From contig JAJVDF010000159.1 of assembly GCA_022410635.1 (NCBI GenBank), positions 1,447,060 to 1,511,059 of the forward strand: a stretch of DNA of 64,000 bases. The letters are read 5' to 3'. Source of the DNA: Tretioscincus oriximinensis (Eukaryota > Chordata > Lepidosauria > Squamata > Gymnophthalmidae). Positions 1-10,995 of this stretch are shown one piece after another; positions within the stretch are counted from its first letter, which is position 1, and every line of letters begins with the position of its first letter. The notes beneath the pieces were generated by a model. The model ran no database searches and was not told the DNA's origin. It saw only the letters and a program-made list of their open reading frames with translations. The position numbers and the translations under genes were made by a program.

Positions 1-2564
1 GCTGACATAATTGCCAATCAAAGGTGGAAACATCATTTGGATCTCAATAAAGGAGAAGCGTTGGAGATAATCATTCAAATAACTTTTGCTTGGATCCTTT
101 TTAAAGTAGGATCCTGGCTCTTAGCAGAAAGCAGCCAGAATCTGGATGGAAAACTGTGTTGTAAGTATTCCTTGAACTCTAGAAATTTTAGTGAAAATCT
201 CAAATGTTAAAAAAAAAACCAAACTGGTGAAGCATAAGATGCAGGGCTGACCAGCAGACAAGGCAGAAAGCTGGGGATAAATTGCAGTTTGCAGTTCACT
301 GAATTTTTAGACATCTGTGTTTAAAAATAAAATAAAACAAAACATCAGCCCTTTTTTCTCAGCTATGTACTTTGAAATTCTGTGAAAGAGATCTGTAAAG
401 AGAGGGAAATACTTTTGCCCAAGTCACTTGGATCTAGGTAGAAAATCTGTGCAAGAGGAAGGAAGTTTTTAAAACCTCTGCTTCCTACCAATTTGCTTCT
501 ATCATACTGCCGTCCTGAATTGATACTTTCCTTTTCTCTTTGGTGATTCCATTGGTTATAAACGTTAGAAAGAACAATTGAAAAGTAAAACAGTAGGACA
601 AAAAGCATCCTCAAGGCTTAAAATAAAATCCAGGAATTCTAACTTTTATTTTAAAAGCTAGGCTAATGCAGCTCTGAGACAAGTGATTTCTGTGGTCTCT
701 GCGTTATTGCTAGAAGTTGACAGAACAGCAAAACTTGGAATATGCTATGTGAATACGGTGAATTAAAGCTGATAATCGGATGAACTGAATTGCCAATAAA
801 TACCAGAAAAACAATTGCTGTATGGATGCAGCTTTAGGGTTTTGGTTTTTTTTTAGAATTGTGTGGACGTAGCCTTAGTCTCGAAGAATTCTTTATCTCT
901 GTGCAACATGCTAACTATATAATTTCATCTCCGTCTCCCCACATATATATAGAAAATGTGTTTATCTTTTCCACTTATACTTTATGCAGTAAATTTGGAA
1001 TTCCTGCTTTCTACATAAGCTTTTTTTTTGTCTTGAAGTGATCTAAAAGGGAAGTGGAAACTGACAGACTTTAAAAAATGTCTCACATGTTTTTGCAAGA
1101 TTTTAAAGGTCAAGTCAGTGTAATCTACCTATTTGACAATTAGGAGGTGTTCCAAGAATGTCTGTGGATATATAAATGTAACAGTGAAAATGCGGCTGAG
1201 TGTTTCATTGAAGAACTTAATATGTTTCATCAGGACAGGCAGTTCCAAGACCAGGATACGATTTGGTACTGTTCTGACACATTCTTGTATTTCATCTTCA
1301 GTCCTGAAGAATTGAGTTAAATCAGACAAGAAAGACTTTTGTTGTTTTTTCATGGCTGAAGATTGATTAAAACAGCATGTGTCAGAACAGCATCATTGTC
1401 TATGTATAGATTAAGTTTTTTTTTTACTTTGTCTTCTGCTTAAGAGGGTTTGTGGGACAAACTGTGAGATACAGGAGTGGACCAGACAGGGTTCCAGCTT
1501 ACTCAATGCGAAATGGGCCCCTGATCAAGTGGGCTCTGCTCAGCAAGTGTGGGCCACGGCTGCCTGCCACTAGGTTTACCTGTTTTTGGACATACAGAAA
1601 TTTCAGCCCCGGGATGCTCAGCTGTAATTCCACTATGTGCTGGGCATTCCAATAATCTAATCTGGAATGGATCACTGTGCCCAGGTTGATCTCTATAGGG
1701 ATGTTCAATCTATCTTGATTGTCAAGGATACCCGTGGCACCATTATGTGAATCCTGTGCAAGGCAGTGTTTGGTGAACTAAGATACTATTAAATAGTTTC
1801 TAGTCAAAACCCAACCATATTCCTTTTGAAAACAGCAACATTGGTGTTAATTTTTTTCATTTCTAAAAACTCTTAACAGGCTTCCAAAATGATTTCATTT
1901 TGCAAAAATAAAAATTAATGTGTCGTCTACCTGCATGCATAACTTTACGCATTTCCTTCTGTATTATATTAATTGTTTAAAAGATACATAGCCTATTTTG
2001 AAAGGAGTATTTTCTCCCAGGGATCTTTCAAGCTCCTACACAACAAGCTCATGAAATAGATAGATTTGGAGTGCAATTGGGATCGTTTGTCTGCCAACCT
2101 TTTGTTGCAAAAAGCTTTCCTCCCCCAAAGATTATATTTACTCCCCCTCTTTCCTTACCCTCCTTTTCTATATACCTTTATTCCAAAGCGCGAACCTCCA
2201 GGATTCTTTTCTTCCCCTTTTCCCCATGGGAAAATGCAGAGCGATGGAATTTATAGAGAGAACACAGAACAACTTCTGTATAATCCAAACAATATATCAG
2301 CAGTGGCACTACAAAATGAATTCTGGGAGGGTGGGTGGGAGCTTTGCAGGCATAACTCATCAATGTAGAAGGTTTGTTTTTCTTCCCTCTTATTAATAAA
2401 TAGAGTTTGTTGCCAACTCCTGGGGCCAAATATATCCTTTGTGTCACACATAAGGATTATACTATGAACTTGAAAAAGCTTGAAAAGAAGCAAGGCATTC
2501 GAGAAATGCTATGCTTTCTCCTCTGTTCAAGATGATTCGCAAGACTTGACATAGCATAAAAATT
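1..2564. other. Unique AT-rich DNA, no gene recognised
   Basis: No repeat family or coding exon could be recognised here. Open frames are short and overlap on both strands, for example around 1130-1350 and 1450-1710. A 12-base inverted pair (gttctgacacat near 1270 and its near-complement near 1377) is visible but has no flanking target duplication. Confidence 0.4.
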
Positions 2565-2884
2565 CTCAAGGATGGCATTCCTTCCAACAGTTAGTTTCAC
2601 TAACGTCCAGTGAGTAGCCATTGATTGTTTACGAGTTTTAGCAGTCTAGTATTTAAATGCTTAGAATGCTGGGGTTCATTGGTCAGTTATTGGAGTATAC
2701 TCTAGAAGGGACTAAGGCTGGCTGCTGATTGGCCAAAGGGCTTAGGGGTTCGCTATAGAATGTTTTGGCTGGAGTGCCACTCCAGTTTTAATTTAGTTGC
2801 TTGCTCTTGAGAGGAAATAAATCAGTTTCTCAGAACTTCTTATCTGGTGGTCTGATTCTTTAAAGAGCTTCAGCAAACTCACAA
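2565..2884 (+). mobile_element. Degraded solo LTR, related to the LTR at 13881
   Basis: This segment aligns along its length with the better preserved LTR at 13881-14167. Shared blocks are the CCAAT-like ctgattggcca, a TATA-like ctataga, the phrase ccactccagtt, and a downstream aataaa. The order CCAAT, TATA, polyadenylation signal is that of a retroviral or Ty3-type LTR. Neither end is crisp and no target duplication was found, so the limits are approximate. It is an old copy with no coding content. Confidence 0.5.
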
Positions 2885-3289
2885 TACTTTTCTGCATTCA
2901 TCAGGGACCCAGTCAGAGAAATAATCCAAAATATAACTTAATCCAACTCTCCATTATTTTAGGAGAATCATTCATAAACATTTAATTCCATTGATATGGA
3001 AGAAACAAATCCGACAGGAATCTTGATACCAAGGTTGCACTGGTCCCATTGAAGATTTTGGTGTCTCTAGTGTTATGATGTCTGTTTGGACCCTGACAGC
3101 TACCATCTTGGAATTTCTGGAGATGAGAACCTTACAGACCTTAAGGCAAATGCCAATATTACGACAGATTGAAGCACTGTCTTTTTCAGTAAAGTTCTAA
3201 GTGAATTGGATTAGGGATTGGCATTGGGTTACTAGGGATTAATCTCAGCCTTATGGATAGCTCTCAGATAACCCTATGTGTTTCCATGA

Positions 3290-3510
3290 TCAAACAGACT
3301 CTTACTCGGTAGTCTCATGGTTAAGTTCTGCACTCCTACATGAAGCCAGTTGGATGGACTGTGGCTAGTCAATATTTGGATATCTCTCAGCCCCACCTAT
3401 CTTACAAATTGTGTGTTGTTAAGAGGATACCAGAATATGTAAGCTGCTTTGATATTCCTTTGGGTTGAGAAAAGCAGGATATAAAATCAAACTACTCCTC
3501 CTACCTGTTT
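3290..3510 (+). mobile_element. Sauria-type tRNA SINE, diverged
   Basis: The segment contains the SINE body phrases tgaagccagttgg, ctctcagccccacct and a gagaaaagcaggatataaa tail, in the order found in the clearer copies at 10536 and 54033. The tRNA-like head is badly decayed. The 3' part resembles the LINE-derived tail of squamate SINEs. Confidence 0.5.
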
Positions 3511-3656
3511 TTTGGATTTCCAAATACAATTACTTTAACCACTAGGAGCAGGCTGTCAGACTAGTTTTCCACAGGCCAAGTGAAGCGTGTGTCTGTTTGT
3601 GCGTAATTTCTTACCTTTTAAAAATGTTGAAGGAAAAACCAAGAAGCTTAAATTCT

Positions 3657-3868
3657 TCCATCTTGAAAGAGATCTACCTCCGGGATAAAGCAACAGGCAG
3701 TATTCCTGAAATATCATTTGCAGGGAGTCGAGAATAGGTGGAGATTTTGCCTTCTTTGTGTTTCAGACTGCCCAGGTGCAACTGGTGGGCAACTGTGTGA
3801 GAGAGTTCTGGACTAGATGGGTTTTGGCCCCATTCAGCAGGGCTCCTCTTATGTTCTTCTTATGAGAT
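3657..3868 (+). mobile_element. CR1/L2-group LINE, 3' terminal fragment
   Basis: This is the non-coding 3' end of a LINE repeated many times in the window. Diagnostic phrases are gcaacaggcag, the ccatttgcagggagtc block, gactgcccaggtgcaactgg, ggactagatggg, and the terminal cttatgttctt repeats. Other copies are at 25660, 46400 and 55500. It is 5'-truncated and has no coding capacity. Confidence 0.7.
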
Positions 3869-5384
3869 CATCAGCCAAAGAATGTACTGGACTTCTCTTC
3901 ATCTGGCTTTTGAGCAATTAAAGTTGTGCCACAAGTGCATGTTTAAATATTTTATGAATTCTTAAGCCCTGAAACTTCCATCTTCTTGTGGAAGTTGGTG
4001 GACTGTGATGATGCTAAGGCATCCAATTCCAAAGTTTTTTTATTATGAGCCTGTTTCTAACCCTGACTTATGGAAAGTGAGAAAATACCAATACTTTCCC
4101 AGTTGATCATGCCAATGGCATTATCGTCAATTCTCAATAGCTTTTATTAGCCATTTCTGAACTTTTTCTTCTACTTGGTAATGGAACTTGTCATGAAGTC
4201 ATTTCCATCATGTTTCTATGGAAACTGTGATCTATCCAACAGGTTCTCCCAAGAAACAAACTGTAGAGAATTCCTAGCATATTGGTATCCTTGCACACTT
4301 TCCAACAGTATTCCTGGACATCAGAAGATCCCACTCATGGTTTCCTAGGTGACCATTCACTGCACACATCAGATAGTCCATGGGCGCATTAACAATGTCA
4401 AATTGACTGTTCCTTTCTTTTGGCTGCCAGTTGTGCAACCTGGCATGAACATGATAATTTCAACAATGTGATTATATTTCAAGAAGATGTGCACTTATGC
4501 ACAGGTGGTTGAAGTAGGTTTGACAGTCACAGCAACATACTATACAGTAATTATGAATCTGCAGTAGAGAACTTAGATGTATTGAACTGGTTCAGCTGGT
4601 TCTCAGTTTGTAGCAAACTGGATGTTGGCTTAAGTTGCATGATATTCAAATAACCCTGTGTTGAGGATTGCAACTAGGGGAGTATAGATAGATCAGCTGC
4701 ACTGGTTGCCAGTACTGAGGAGGGCAAGGTCCTGGCAATGAAGTATTGGATCTACCCACCACCATTGTCTCACCCACTACAATTTTAAGGTCTTGATGCA
4801 GACTTTGAAGGCATAGGAACTGGAAAAAGGCCCCCTTCCTTCCCAACTCCAGTGACATGGCATGCTATTTTCAATGCAATACACCAGTTATCACATGATG
4901 CACCNGTTCTGATACATGCAACACACCCATTCAGACATGCTGCGTGATTTTGCGGTGCATTAGATTCATTGCTTCAAATGTTATGTCTACTTCCAGGTCT
5001 GTTTGTAATTTGAAAAAGTGAAATCAAATCAAACTCAGATCAAGAGGATTGCAAGGAACCAAGTGAACTAAAGTCAATCAAGGCTGGTTTGCTTTGTTTA
5101 CAAGGGAAACAAACACACACCAAGACTTTGGGGTTCAATTCAACCTGAAATTTATGTAGATCTCTGCTAGAAATACTCAAGAGATTCAAAGCCAAAATTA
5201 AGTCTAGGGTTCCCACCTTAAATCCAGGATATATCTTTAGACCTTTAATGGGTATAAAAAAGCGAGTCCCACACCTAGGTACTTGTGAAATGTCCTCTCT
5301 TTGACAGCTATTAAATATCCAAAGCTCTATCCAGATTTATATGCATCCAGCTATTTGAAGTCAATGATATTCAAGCAAAAAGAA
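3869..5384. other. Unique sequence, nothing recognised
   Basis: No repeat family, RNA gene or exon could be supported. The open frame at 4646-4858 on the minus strand shows no recognisable motif and no convincing splice sites. Confidence 0.4.
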
Positions 5385-5399
5385 GGGCTTCTGGTATTC

Positions 5400-5558
5400 C
5401 TCCCCTTGCAGAGATGTAGGGGCACATACAAGGGGCTTCTCTATGGTGCCTCCAATGAGACAGCCTCCTTCTAGATGCTCACCAGGCTCCTACACTGTAT
5501 AGTTTTTGGTCCCTTATAAAAACATACTTCTTCACACAGGCGTTTGACTCTTAAATAC
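5400..5558 (+). mobile_element. L2-group LINE fragment, old
   Basis: The phrases ggcttctctatggtgcctcc, tcctacactgta and cacacaggcgtttgact follow the order of the C-terminal coding end of L2-type LINEs. In those elements the region encodes the conserved stretch after the reverse transcriptase, where an AFSxVAP-like motif precedes a KTxLF-like motif. Frame disruptions are frequent, so this is a fossil. The SINE at 5590 begins just downstream. Confidence 0.4.
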
Positions 5559-5589
5559 AGTAGCTCCCTTTGCATTATATCCTTCTAGG

Positions 5590-5921
5590 AAGAGTGGATG
5601 AGTCGTAGAGAGGGAGGGAGAGAGAGGGAGAAGAAGGGTAAAGAAATGGTCTCCTATCTGGGAGATCAGGTTTCGAAGCCCTGTGTCAGATGTGTGGAGG
5701 GGTGAAGACCTTCCACTAGCTTGCAGCTTTAGCCAACCCAACTATTTGAAAGCAAGTAATGCAAGTAATTGCAACTGACTGCAAGTAGATAAATGGGAAC
5801 CACCACAGCCTGGTGGGGAAGATGGAATGTCAACCTTTGGGCAAAATACCCATGTAAGCTGTTTGAGTCCCTTTGAAAGGTGAGGAAAAGCAAAGTATAA
5901 GAACCCAGTTCTTCTTCTTTT
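5590..5921 (+). mobile_element. tRNA-derived SINE with CTT tail
   Basis: The copy shows the B-box-like ggtttcgaagccc, then accttccactagc, the central ttgcaactgactgcaagtag block, gggaaccaccacagcctgg, and ends with gtataagaacccagttcttcttctt. An agagaggga-type simple repeat (about 5605-5640) sits inside the tRNA-like head. The promoter would drive RNA polymerase III transcription in an intact copy. The family has about a dozen copies in this window. Confidence 0.8.
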
Positions 5922-6522
5922 AAACATTTTATTAATGTCTGTTTATCTTTTATAGTTTTCCTGATCTTTTGCTGTCTGTACTGGGACCAGCGGTGAAGGG
6001 TGAAATATAATTCATTTTATATAAATAAATAAAAATACCAAAGCAACTTTAAAAGGCTAAATTCACATTTATTCATATATTTAAAGGCAACAGAAGTCAT
6101 ACGTTTTCATAAAATTAGCAACTGCAGGTTTATTTAGACAGATGTGAAATTAGTATTTTCTAAAATTATATATAATTTGTGTTGTAACCTTTCAGAGATT
6201 AATCTGAAAACATATTCAACAAGTACTTTAGGAAGAAGGAGAATGGAAAAATTAGATGAGTTTTGCTAGATGATAGCAATGGCTTTTCTAACTCATAAGT
6301 CCATCTGTGAAACACCAGCCAAGAAGATTTCAATGAGACATCTACCGGCATAATGTGGTGACAGTAGGGTGGAAGGTTTTCCCAATGTTTTGATTAAAAA
6401 GCATGAACTTTTCATAGCAAGAACTTTCTTTGCAGAACAGAATGAAAGAATTCTGTTGCCAGAAGCAGAGATTACATATGGAGCAATTTGTGACTCACTT
6501 CACAGCATAGTAAGCAAAATAC

Positions 6523-6789
6523 CTGCAAATCAGCCTCCAGTTCCTTCTGTCTCAGCTGGATTTCATAAGATGTTGACATCAAATCTCCTCTGGGTAGCCA
6601 GCATCCTTTGAAGTGTACCTTGTAGAAGCACACAAGGGTTCCTGCTCCCATGAACACTTGGATCTTGCAATATCCAGCCAGCCAATTACNCCCCTCTTCA
6701 TTAAATCTGTCACACAGGACACTAGCATCAATGTTCTCCCCAAAGGAAATATACAACCCTTCAGGTTTTTCGATGAGAACATTTTTCAG
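6523..6789 (-). CDS. Candidate single coding exon, unknown gene
   Basis: On the minus strand an open stretch of exactly 267 bases (89 codons) lies between an upstream TAG acceptor-like dinucleotide and a downstream CAG|GTATTT donor-like site, in phase 0 at both ends. The peptide has no low-complexity sequence and reads like a globular protein, including GLYISFGENIDASVLCDRFN and VFMGAGTLVCFYKVHFKGCW. One codon contains an N (6690). I do not recognise the family. The polypyrimidine tract is weak and no second exon was found nearby. It may be a real exon with long introns, a relic of a processed gene, or chance. Confidence 0.25.
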
Positions 6790-6799
6790 CTACTCTGAT

Positions 6800-7365
6800 A
6801 CAAGATCAAGCAATGAAGCTTCGCTTATTTAAAATCTATTGTGCTGCATGCTTTAAAAATTGGGAACTTTACTGATCAAAACAATGTGACGTGACCATTC
6901 TTGGTGAGAAATCCAGCGTCAATGATGTTCTAATCATAAACTAAAATAAAGAACTGTCAGGGTGATGGGAATGTCAAAAAGTAAAGAAATTTTCAGGTTA
7001 ATGTGGAAGGAGAAATAAGTAACATATCTGCATCGTGGAGAGAAATAACAAGTTAAATGGCAATATTACATGGTGATTTGGATACTATAATGCCTGGTAC
7101 TGTAGATGTTNTAGATGAAATAATTTCACGTGCTCAGACTGTTCTATTGAGTATGTGGAAAGACAGTAAATATGGACAATTCAGAAGATGTATGGATATA
7201 TAATTAATGTGATTGTGGCTGAAATTTCTAATTGTAGAATAAATTATCCAGAGAAAATATAGAAAGTAATGGATTGTAAACAAAAATAGTTGACTGTTAA
7301 AAATTATAGAGGGACAAGATTAGGGAGGGANGTAATAAAACTAAGATTAAAGCTACACCATGTTT
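6800..7365. other. Unique AT-rich DNA
   Basis: Nothing beyond AT-rich single-copy-looking sequence was recognised. Confidence 0.4.
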
Positions 7366-7369
7366 TTCT

Positions 7370-7850
7370 ACTTCGTTTGTAGCGCAATCAGGATGTCCCA
7401 GGCACAAGTTCTATGTGTTTTTCAGTAGTCGACCTGCAATAAATGCCTTTTTGTCCCAGGAATAACCTATTGCTCAGATATTCAGGCATTGTTCTGGAGA
7501 ACCCCCATATTCTTGTGACCTTGTGCATGTGCACACATTAGACGCGAGATGATAAAAAAATCAAGAACACAGCAGTTGAGAGTGGAATGAAAGATGAAGG
7601 AATTTGATATTGACAACAAACTGTACTTCCTCTTGACAATGAACCAACAACATGGCTTACAGGAGACGGTATCACATGTACAGAAATCTTGCTTCCTAGG
7701 AGCTGACAGAATGACAGAATTCAGAATGTATTGTAAAGATAGCAATGAGGCAAATTCAAAACATTAAACCAATTACCCGGTGTATCAGTAGATACCAGAA
7801 TTAACAAGTGTAGTATGAATACAATCTAAGCTGGATAACAGGATATTTTA
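7370..7850. repeat. Dispersed repeat family R, copy 1
   Basis: The segment shares gatattg-caacaaact, cttcctcttg(g/a)caa, and a closing attaacaagtgt-type block with regions at 12120-13130 and 36560-37160. Order and spacing agree across the three copies, so they derive from one element. No coding frame or termini are preserved, and the class is unknown. Confidence 0.4.
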
Positions 7851-7871
7851 ATTCAAATATTTCAAATTCAT

Positions 7872-8329
7872 AGAAAAACATAGAATCATAGAATTATAGA
7901 GTTGGAAGGGACTTCCAGGGTCATCGGGTCCAACCCCCTGCTCGATGCAGGATTCATTAAACCATCCCAGACAGATGACTGTCCAGTCTCTGTTTGAAAA
8001 NTTCCAGGGAAGGNGAACTCACCACCCCCTGTGGCAAACTGTTCCATTGATTTATCACCNTGACTGTTAGAAAGNTTTTTTCTGATATCTAATCTAAATC
8101 TACTCCCTTGCAGTTTCATTCCATTGTTTCTAGTCCTTCCACGTGCTAATGAGAACAGTGCTGATCCCTCTACCCTGTGACAGCCCTTCAGATATTTGTA
8201 GGCAGCTATCAGGTCTCCTCTCAGTCTTCTCTTTTGCAGACTAAACATCCCCAGATCCTTTAACCGTTCCTCATAGGACATGGTTTCCAGACCACTCACC
8301 ATCCTTGTAACTCTCTTTTGTACTTGCCT
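7872..8329 (-). mobile_element. CR1 LINE 3' end with ORF2 C-terminus
   Basis: Read on the minus strand, this encodes the C-terminal end of a CR1 ORF2 protein. A stretch of basic residues (VQKRVTRMVSGL) is followed by MSYEERLKDLGMFSLQKRR, then LRGDLIAAYKYLKG. The element ends with the CR1 hallmark of short ATTCTATGA-like repeats (tagaatcatagaattatag at 7880-7900). The copy is 5'-truncated and several bases are N. CR1 elements move by target-primed reverse transcription and are the main LINE of many sauropsids. Confidence 0.9.
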
Positions 8330-8369
8330 TACCACCACCACCACCGCCACCACCACCACCACCACTACC
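8330..8369. repeat. (CCA)n simple repeat
   Basis: A run of CCA triplets, with one CCG unit, directly abuts the truncated 5' side of the CR1 fragment. Confidence 0.9.
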
Positions 8370-8568
8370 TTCGTTCAGTTTGTTTCTTTGGTATTGCATT
8401 TTTTATTGTAATACTTCATCCAATACAGTATCATAGACTGTTACATTAGACATTTTAATCACACAAAATACATGCTCTCCCTTCTCCCCTTCCCCCAACC
8501 CTTTGGGGCAAATATATACATAAAAGTACATTCTCTGAAAGGATCTTTATATTTTCATTTAACGTTTC

Positions 8569-8821
8569 TTTAAATACTAAGTCCAGCAAAGGAGCTAGCA
8601 GCACTTTGAGACTAACTTGAGAAAAGTGGTTGGCATAAGCTTTCGTAGACAGGTCTACTTCTTCAGATGCTCTGAAGAAGTAGATGCATCTGAAGAAGTA
8701 GACATGTCTACGAAAGCTTATGCCAACCACTTTTCTCAAGTTAGTCTCAAAGTGCTGCTAGCTCCTTTGCTGGACTTTCTGCTAGACTAACACGGCTATT
8801 TCTCTGAAATTTAAATACTAA
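8569..8821 (+). mobile_element. Foldback element, copy A (young)
   Basis: A 12-bp direct repeat tttaaatactaa flanks the element (8569-8580 and 8810-8821). Inside are two inverted arms of 90 bp (8581-8670 and 8686-8775), with one visible mismatch and a 15-bp loop. A 34-bp extension (8776-8809) ending ctatttctctgaaa exists only on the right. There is no A-tail and no coding frame. The one-sided 34-bp extension, the long target duplication and the foldback form resemble Penelope-like retroelements. A cut-and-paste MITE is the main alternative. Confidence 0.8.
8690..8724 (+). ncRNA. Hammerhead-ribozyme-like core, copy A
   Basis: The order is ctgaaga, one extra a, a six-pair stem gtagac/gtctac with loop at, then gaaa, then gc-ttat-gc. 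It matches the hammerhead plan CUGANGA, stem II, GAAA, short stem III. Two departures are visible: the extra A before stem II, and CA where a UH cleavage site is expected. It is probably inactive. The opposite arm carries the same motif on the other strand. Confidence 0.35.
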
Positions 8822-8824
8822 ATC

Positions 8825-9650
8825 CTTCAAGACAGAGGTTAACTTTTCGCAATACATGTTCCCTCCTATTATGTATTATATCCCCCAACCAAGCATCTCA
8901 TTTTTCTTTAATTATATCCAATCTTAACTGATCCAGAAGATATGAATGTCAGTTTGTCGTTTGCTCTCCATTTTAATGGGATCACAGAAGATGCCATTAT
9001 TATTTTTTTTTGTCAAAAAATGTCTTCTTCTCTTATATTTGAATTGTTCAAATTCATTCAGGCTATTTGCATGTTCAACTATTTTGAATCAAACTCCCCT
9101 TTGTGCATTTCCAATGCATTTTTTCTTCTTCTTCTAGAAACAACATTGGTTCACTCTCTTGTTGGCATACGACCAGATACTCAAGGCAACGTTTTCAAGA
9201 GACACACAGCCAGCACACTTCTGTCCAACTCTGCGTCCTGCCTTTTTCCTCACATCCCGCATAAAAAAGCTTTTCACAGCTAGAGCCAGGTTAAGTGTTC
9301 GGCAGGAAATCATTTACCAAAGGAACTTTGACCTGTTCTCCTTGCAGCTGAGCGACAAGCAGGCTCCTGATTTTTTTAAAATTTGTTCATGATCTGAAGT
9401 CACCTCGGGGTTTTGATTCATTCTCAGATCTGTCCCTGTGCTGATCAAGGATTAGCACTTTTGAGGGTGTCTCCAACTGCTACCTGTTCATTATTTATGA
9501 TCTGTGGTTGATCCTCTTAGTGCAATGGTTGTTGTTCTTTTTCGTTTGGTTTCTGAACATTTTATAAAAGGTAAATTAAAACATTCAGAGTTCAGGAGAG
9601 CCCAGCATTACTCATAGCTATGGGCGTGTGAGGAACCACAATAACATTTA
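8825..9650. other. Unique sequence, nothing recognised
   Basis: A pyrimidine-rich stretch ending in tag (9118-9136) precedes an open frame at 9159-9392 on the plus strand. No donor or recognisable motif supports an exon. Confidence 0.35.
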
Positions 9651-9654
9651 AACT

Positions 9655-10110
9655 GGTCAGTCCTGCATATGAATGGAACATATATTGTAAACCGGTCTTA
9701 ACTGGATATTGACTTGAAATAGTGCACTATGTATTTCAACAAATAGACTGGCCCTTTAAACATGCAGTCAGGAACTTCAATGCCAGTGAAACTATATACC
9801 GGTCGAAATGCGTCTGGNCGTCTTGCTGAAGTACCATCATATGTTTCGTCTTGAGCATCTCACTGTATGACTTCCAGGACTTTGTATTATAGTGGATCCT
9901 TTTGGACTTTTACTCTTTTTATTTGGACTTTTATTGGACAGCTCCCAATTTTTATATTATACATTGTTGATTATTATTGTTTGAAATATATCTTTATAAT
10001 GTATTGAATTGTTTATCTATTGTTTTATCTATATGTGGTTTGGGACACAGTAGGCTTTTTCTGTGTTTGTTGTGGAGATTTGTAAATAACTTTTCTGTAG
10101 CCAGTTAGTG
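9655..10110 (+). repeat. Unclassified element X, copy 1
   Basis: The first 170 bases align with 10840-10995: both contain tcctgcatatga, ttgacttgaaa, atgta(t/c)ttcaac and a closing tgaa block. The downstream half holds ccggtcgaaatgcgtctgg (about 9800), then a long AT-rich tail with repeated tggacttt units. The cgaaa-gcgtc phrase resembles the gaaa-stem III-cleavage part of hammerhead-bearing retroelements, but the upstream half of such a core is decayed. Confidence 0.4.
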
Positions 10111-10535
10111 GCTCAACTAGCTAAAATCCTATTCTCATGATTTTCCTTGTTTATTTTAGGAAAATAAATGTGCCTCATTTTACCTTAGTTTCCATGTTGC
10201 TGCAACTCTGTCTAGCAATAATGTCTTATGATGTGCCCCATAAGGCATTGCTGCACTTGCTGAACTAAAATCCCCAGCATTCTCTACGAGCCTGCCTACA
10301 ATTCCCAAGCATTCTCTGTGAGCCAAGAGCCAATTAATTTGCTTTGTTTCCATTGCTGAATGTTTCCACAAAGCTTCCTTTTGGATACTTCAAAATCCCT
10401 GCTTTTGAATTACGTAGCTAATAATTCTGCAGTAAGAGTCCCTTTAAGCAAGTGGATCTCTGTACCTGTGTGATTTCACTCCCGTGCATGAGGTGGACTG
10501 AAGGTGCATGGATATGTGAAGGATAAGAAGAGGGA

Positions 10536-10775
10536 GAATGAAAAGAAGAGTTGGTTTTTATATCCCATTTTTTTCACCTTGAAGGGAATCAAAGTGGCTT
10601 ACAGAACCTTCTGTCCTTTTCTTCTGAACAGACATCCTGTAAAGTAAGTGGGGCTGAGAAAGCTTCAAAAAAACTGTGATGAGCCCAAGGTCACTTAGCT
10701 GGCTTCATGAAGTAATGCAGAATCGAACCAGGTGTCTTTCAGATAAGAGTCTGACACTCTAACCACAACATTATG
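10536..10775 (-). mobile_element. Sauria-type tRNA SINE, full length
   Basis: On the minus strand the tRNA-like head with a B-box-like ggttcga core is followed by the body (agccagctaagtgac, ctcagccccact) and a tail ending aaaaaccaactctt. The copy ends at an aagaagag stretch on its left. Lineages of this SINE occur across Squamata. Confidence 0.75.
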
Positions 10776-10839
10776 TGTAGCACACAATGCTTGGAGTTCA
10801 ATTCCCCATAAAGGTAGACAATGGCAACAATGGCAAAAC

Positions 10840-10995
10840 CAATCATATCCTGCATATGAGTAGAACACATTGTATAAACAAGCCTTAGTTGGCAGTTGAC
10901 TTGAAAGAGTGGACCATGTACTTCAACGTGAAGAGACTGGACTGTAAAACTATAGTTGGGATAATGCCTGTGAAATCACATATGGTGGAGACATA
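10840..10995 (+). repeat. Unclassified element X, copy 2
   Basis: This is a shorter relative of 9655-9830, sharing at least five ordered blocks. It lacks the AT-rich 3' half. No termini are preserved. Confidence 0.4.

Noticed and set aside
1452..1708. Overlapping 67- and 69-codon frames as a gene
   Set aside because: Both strands are open over the same DNA, with no motif, splice sites or initiation context.
7886..8365. 159-codon ORF as a host gene
   Set aside because: It encodes the CR1 ORF2 C-terminus and then simple-repeat valines; it is a dead LINE fragment.
9159..9392. Exon after a strong pyrimidine-AG acceptor
   Set aside because: No donor site, no recognised motif, and an overlapping open frame in another register.
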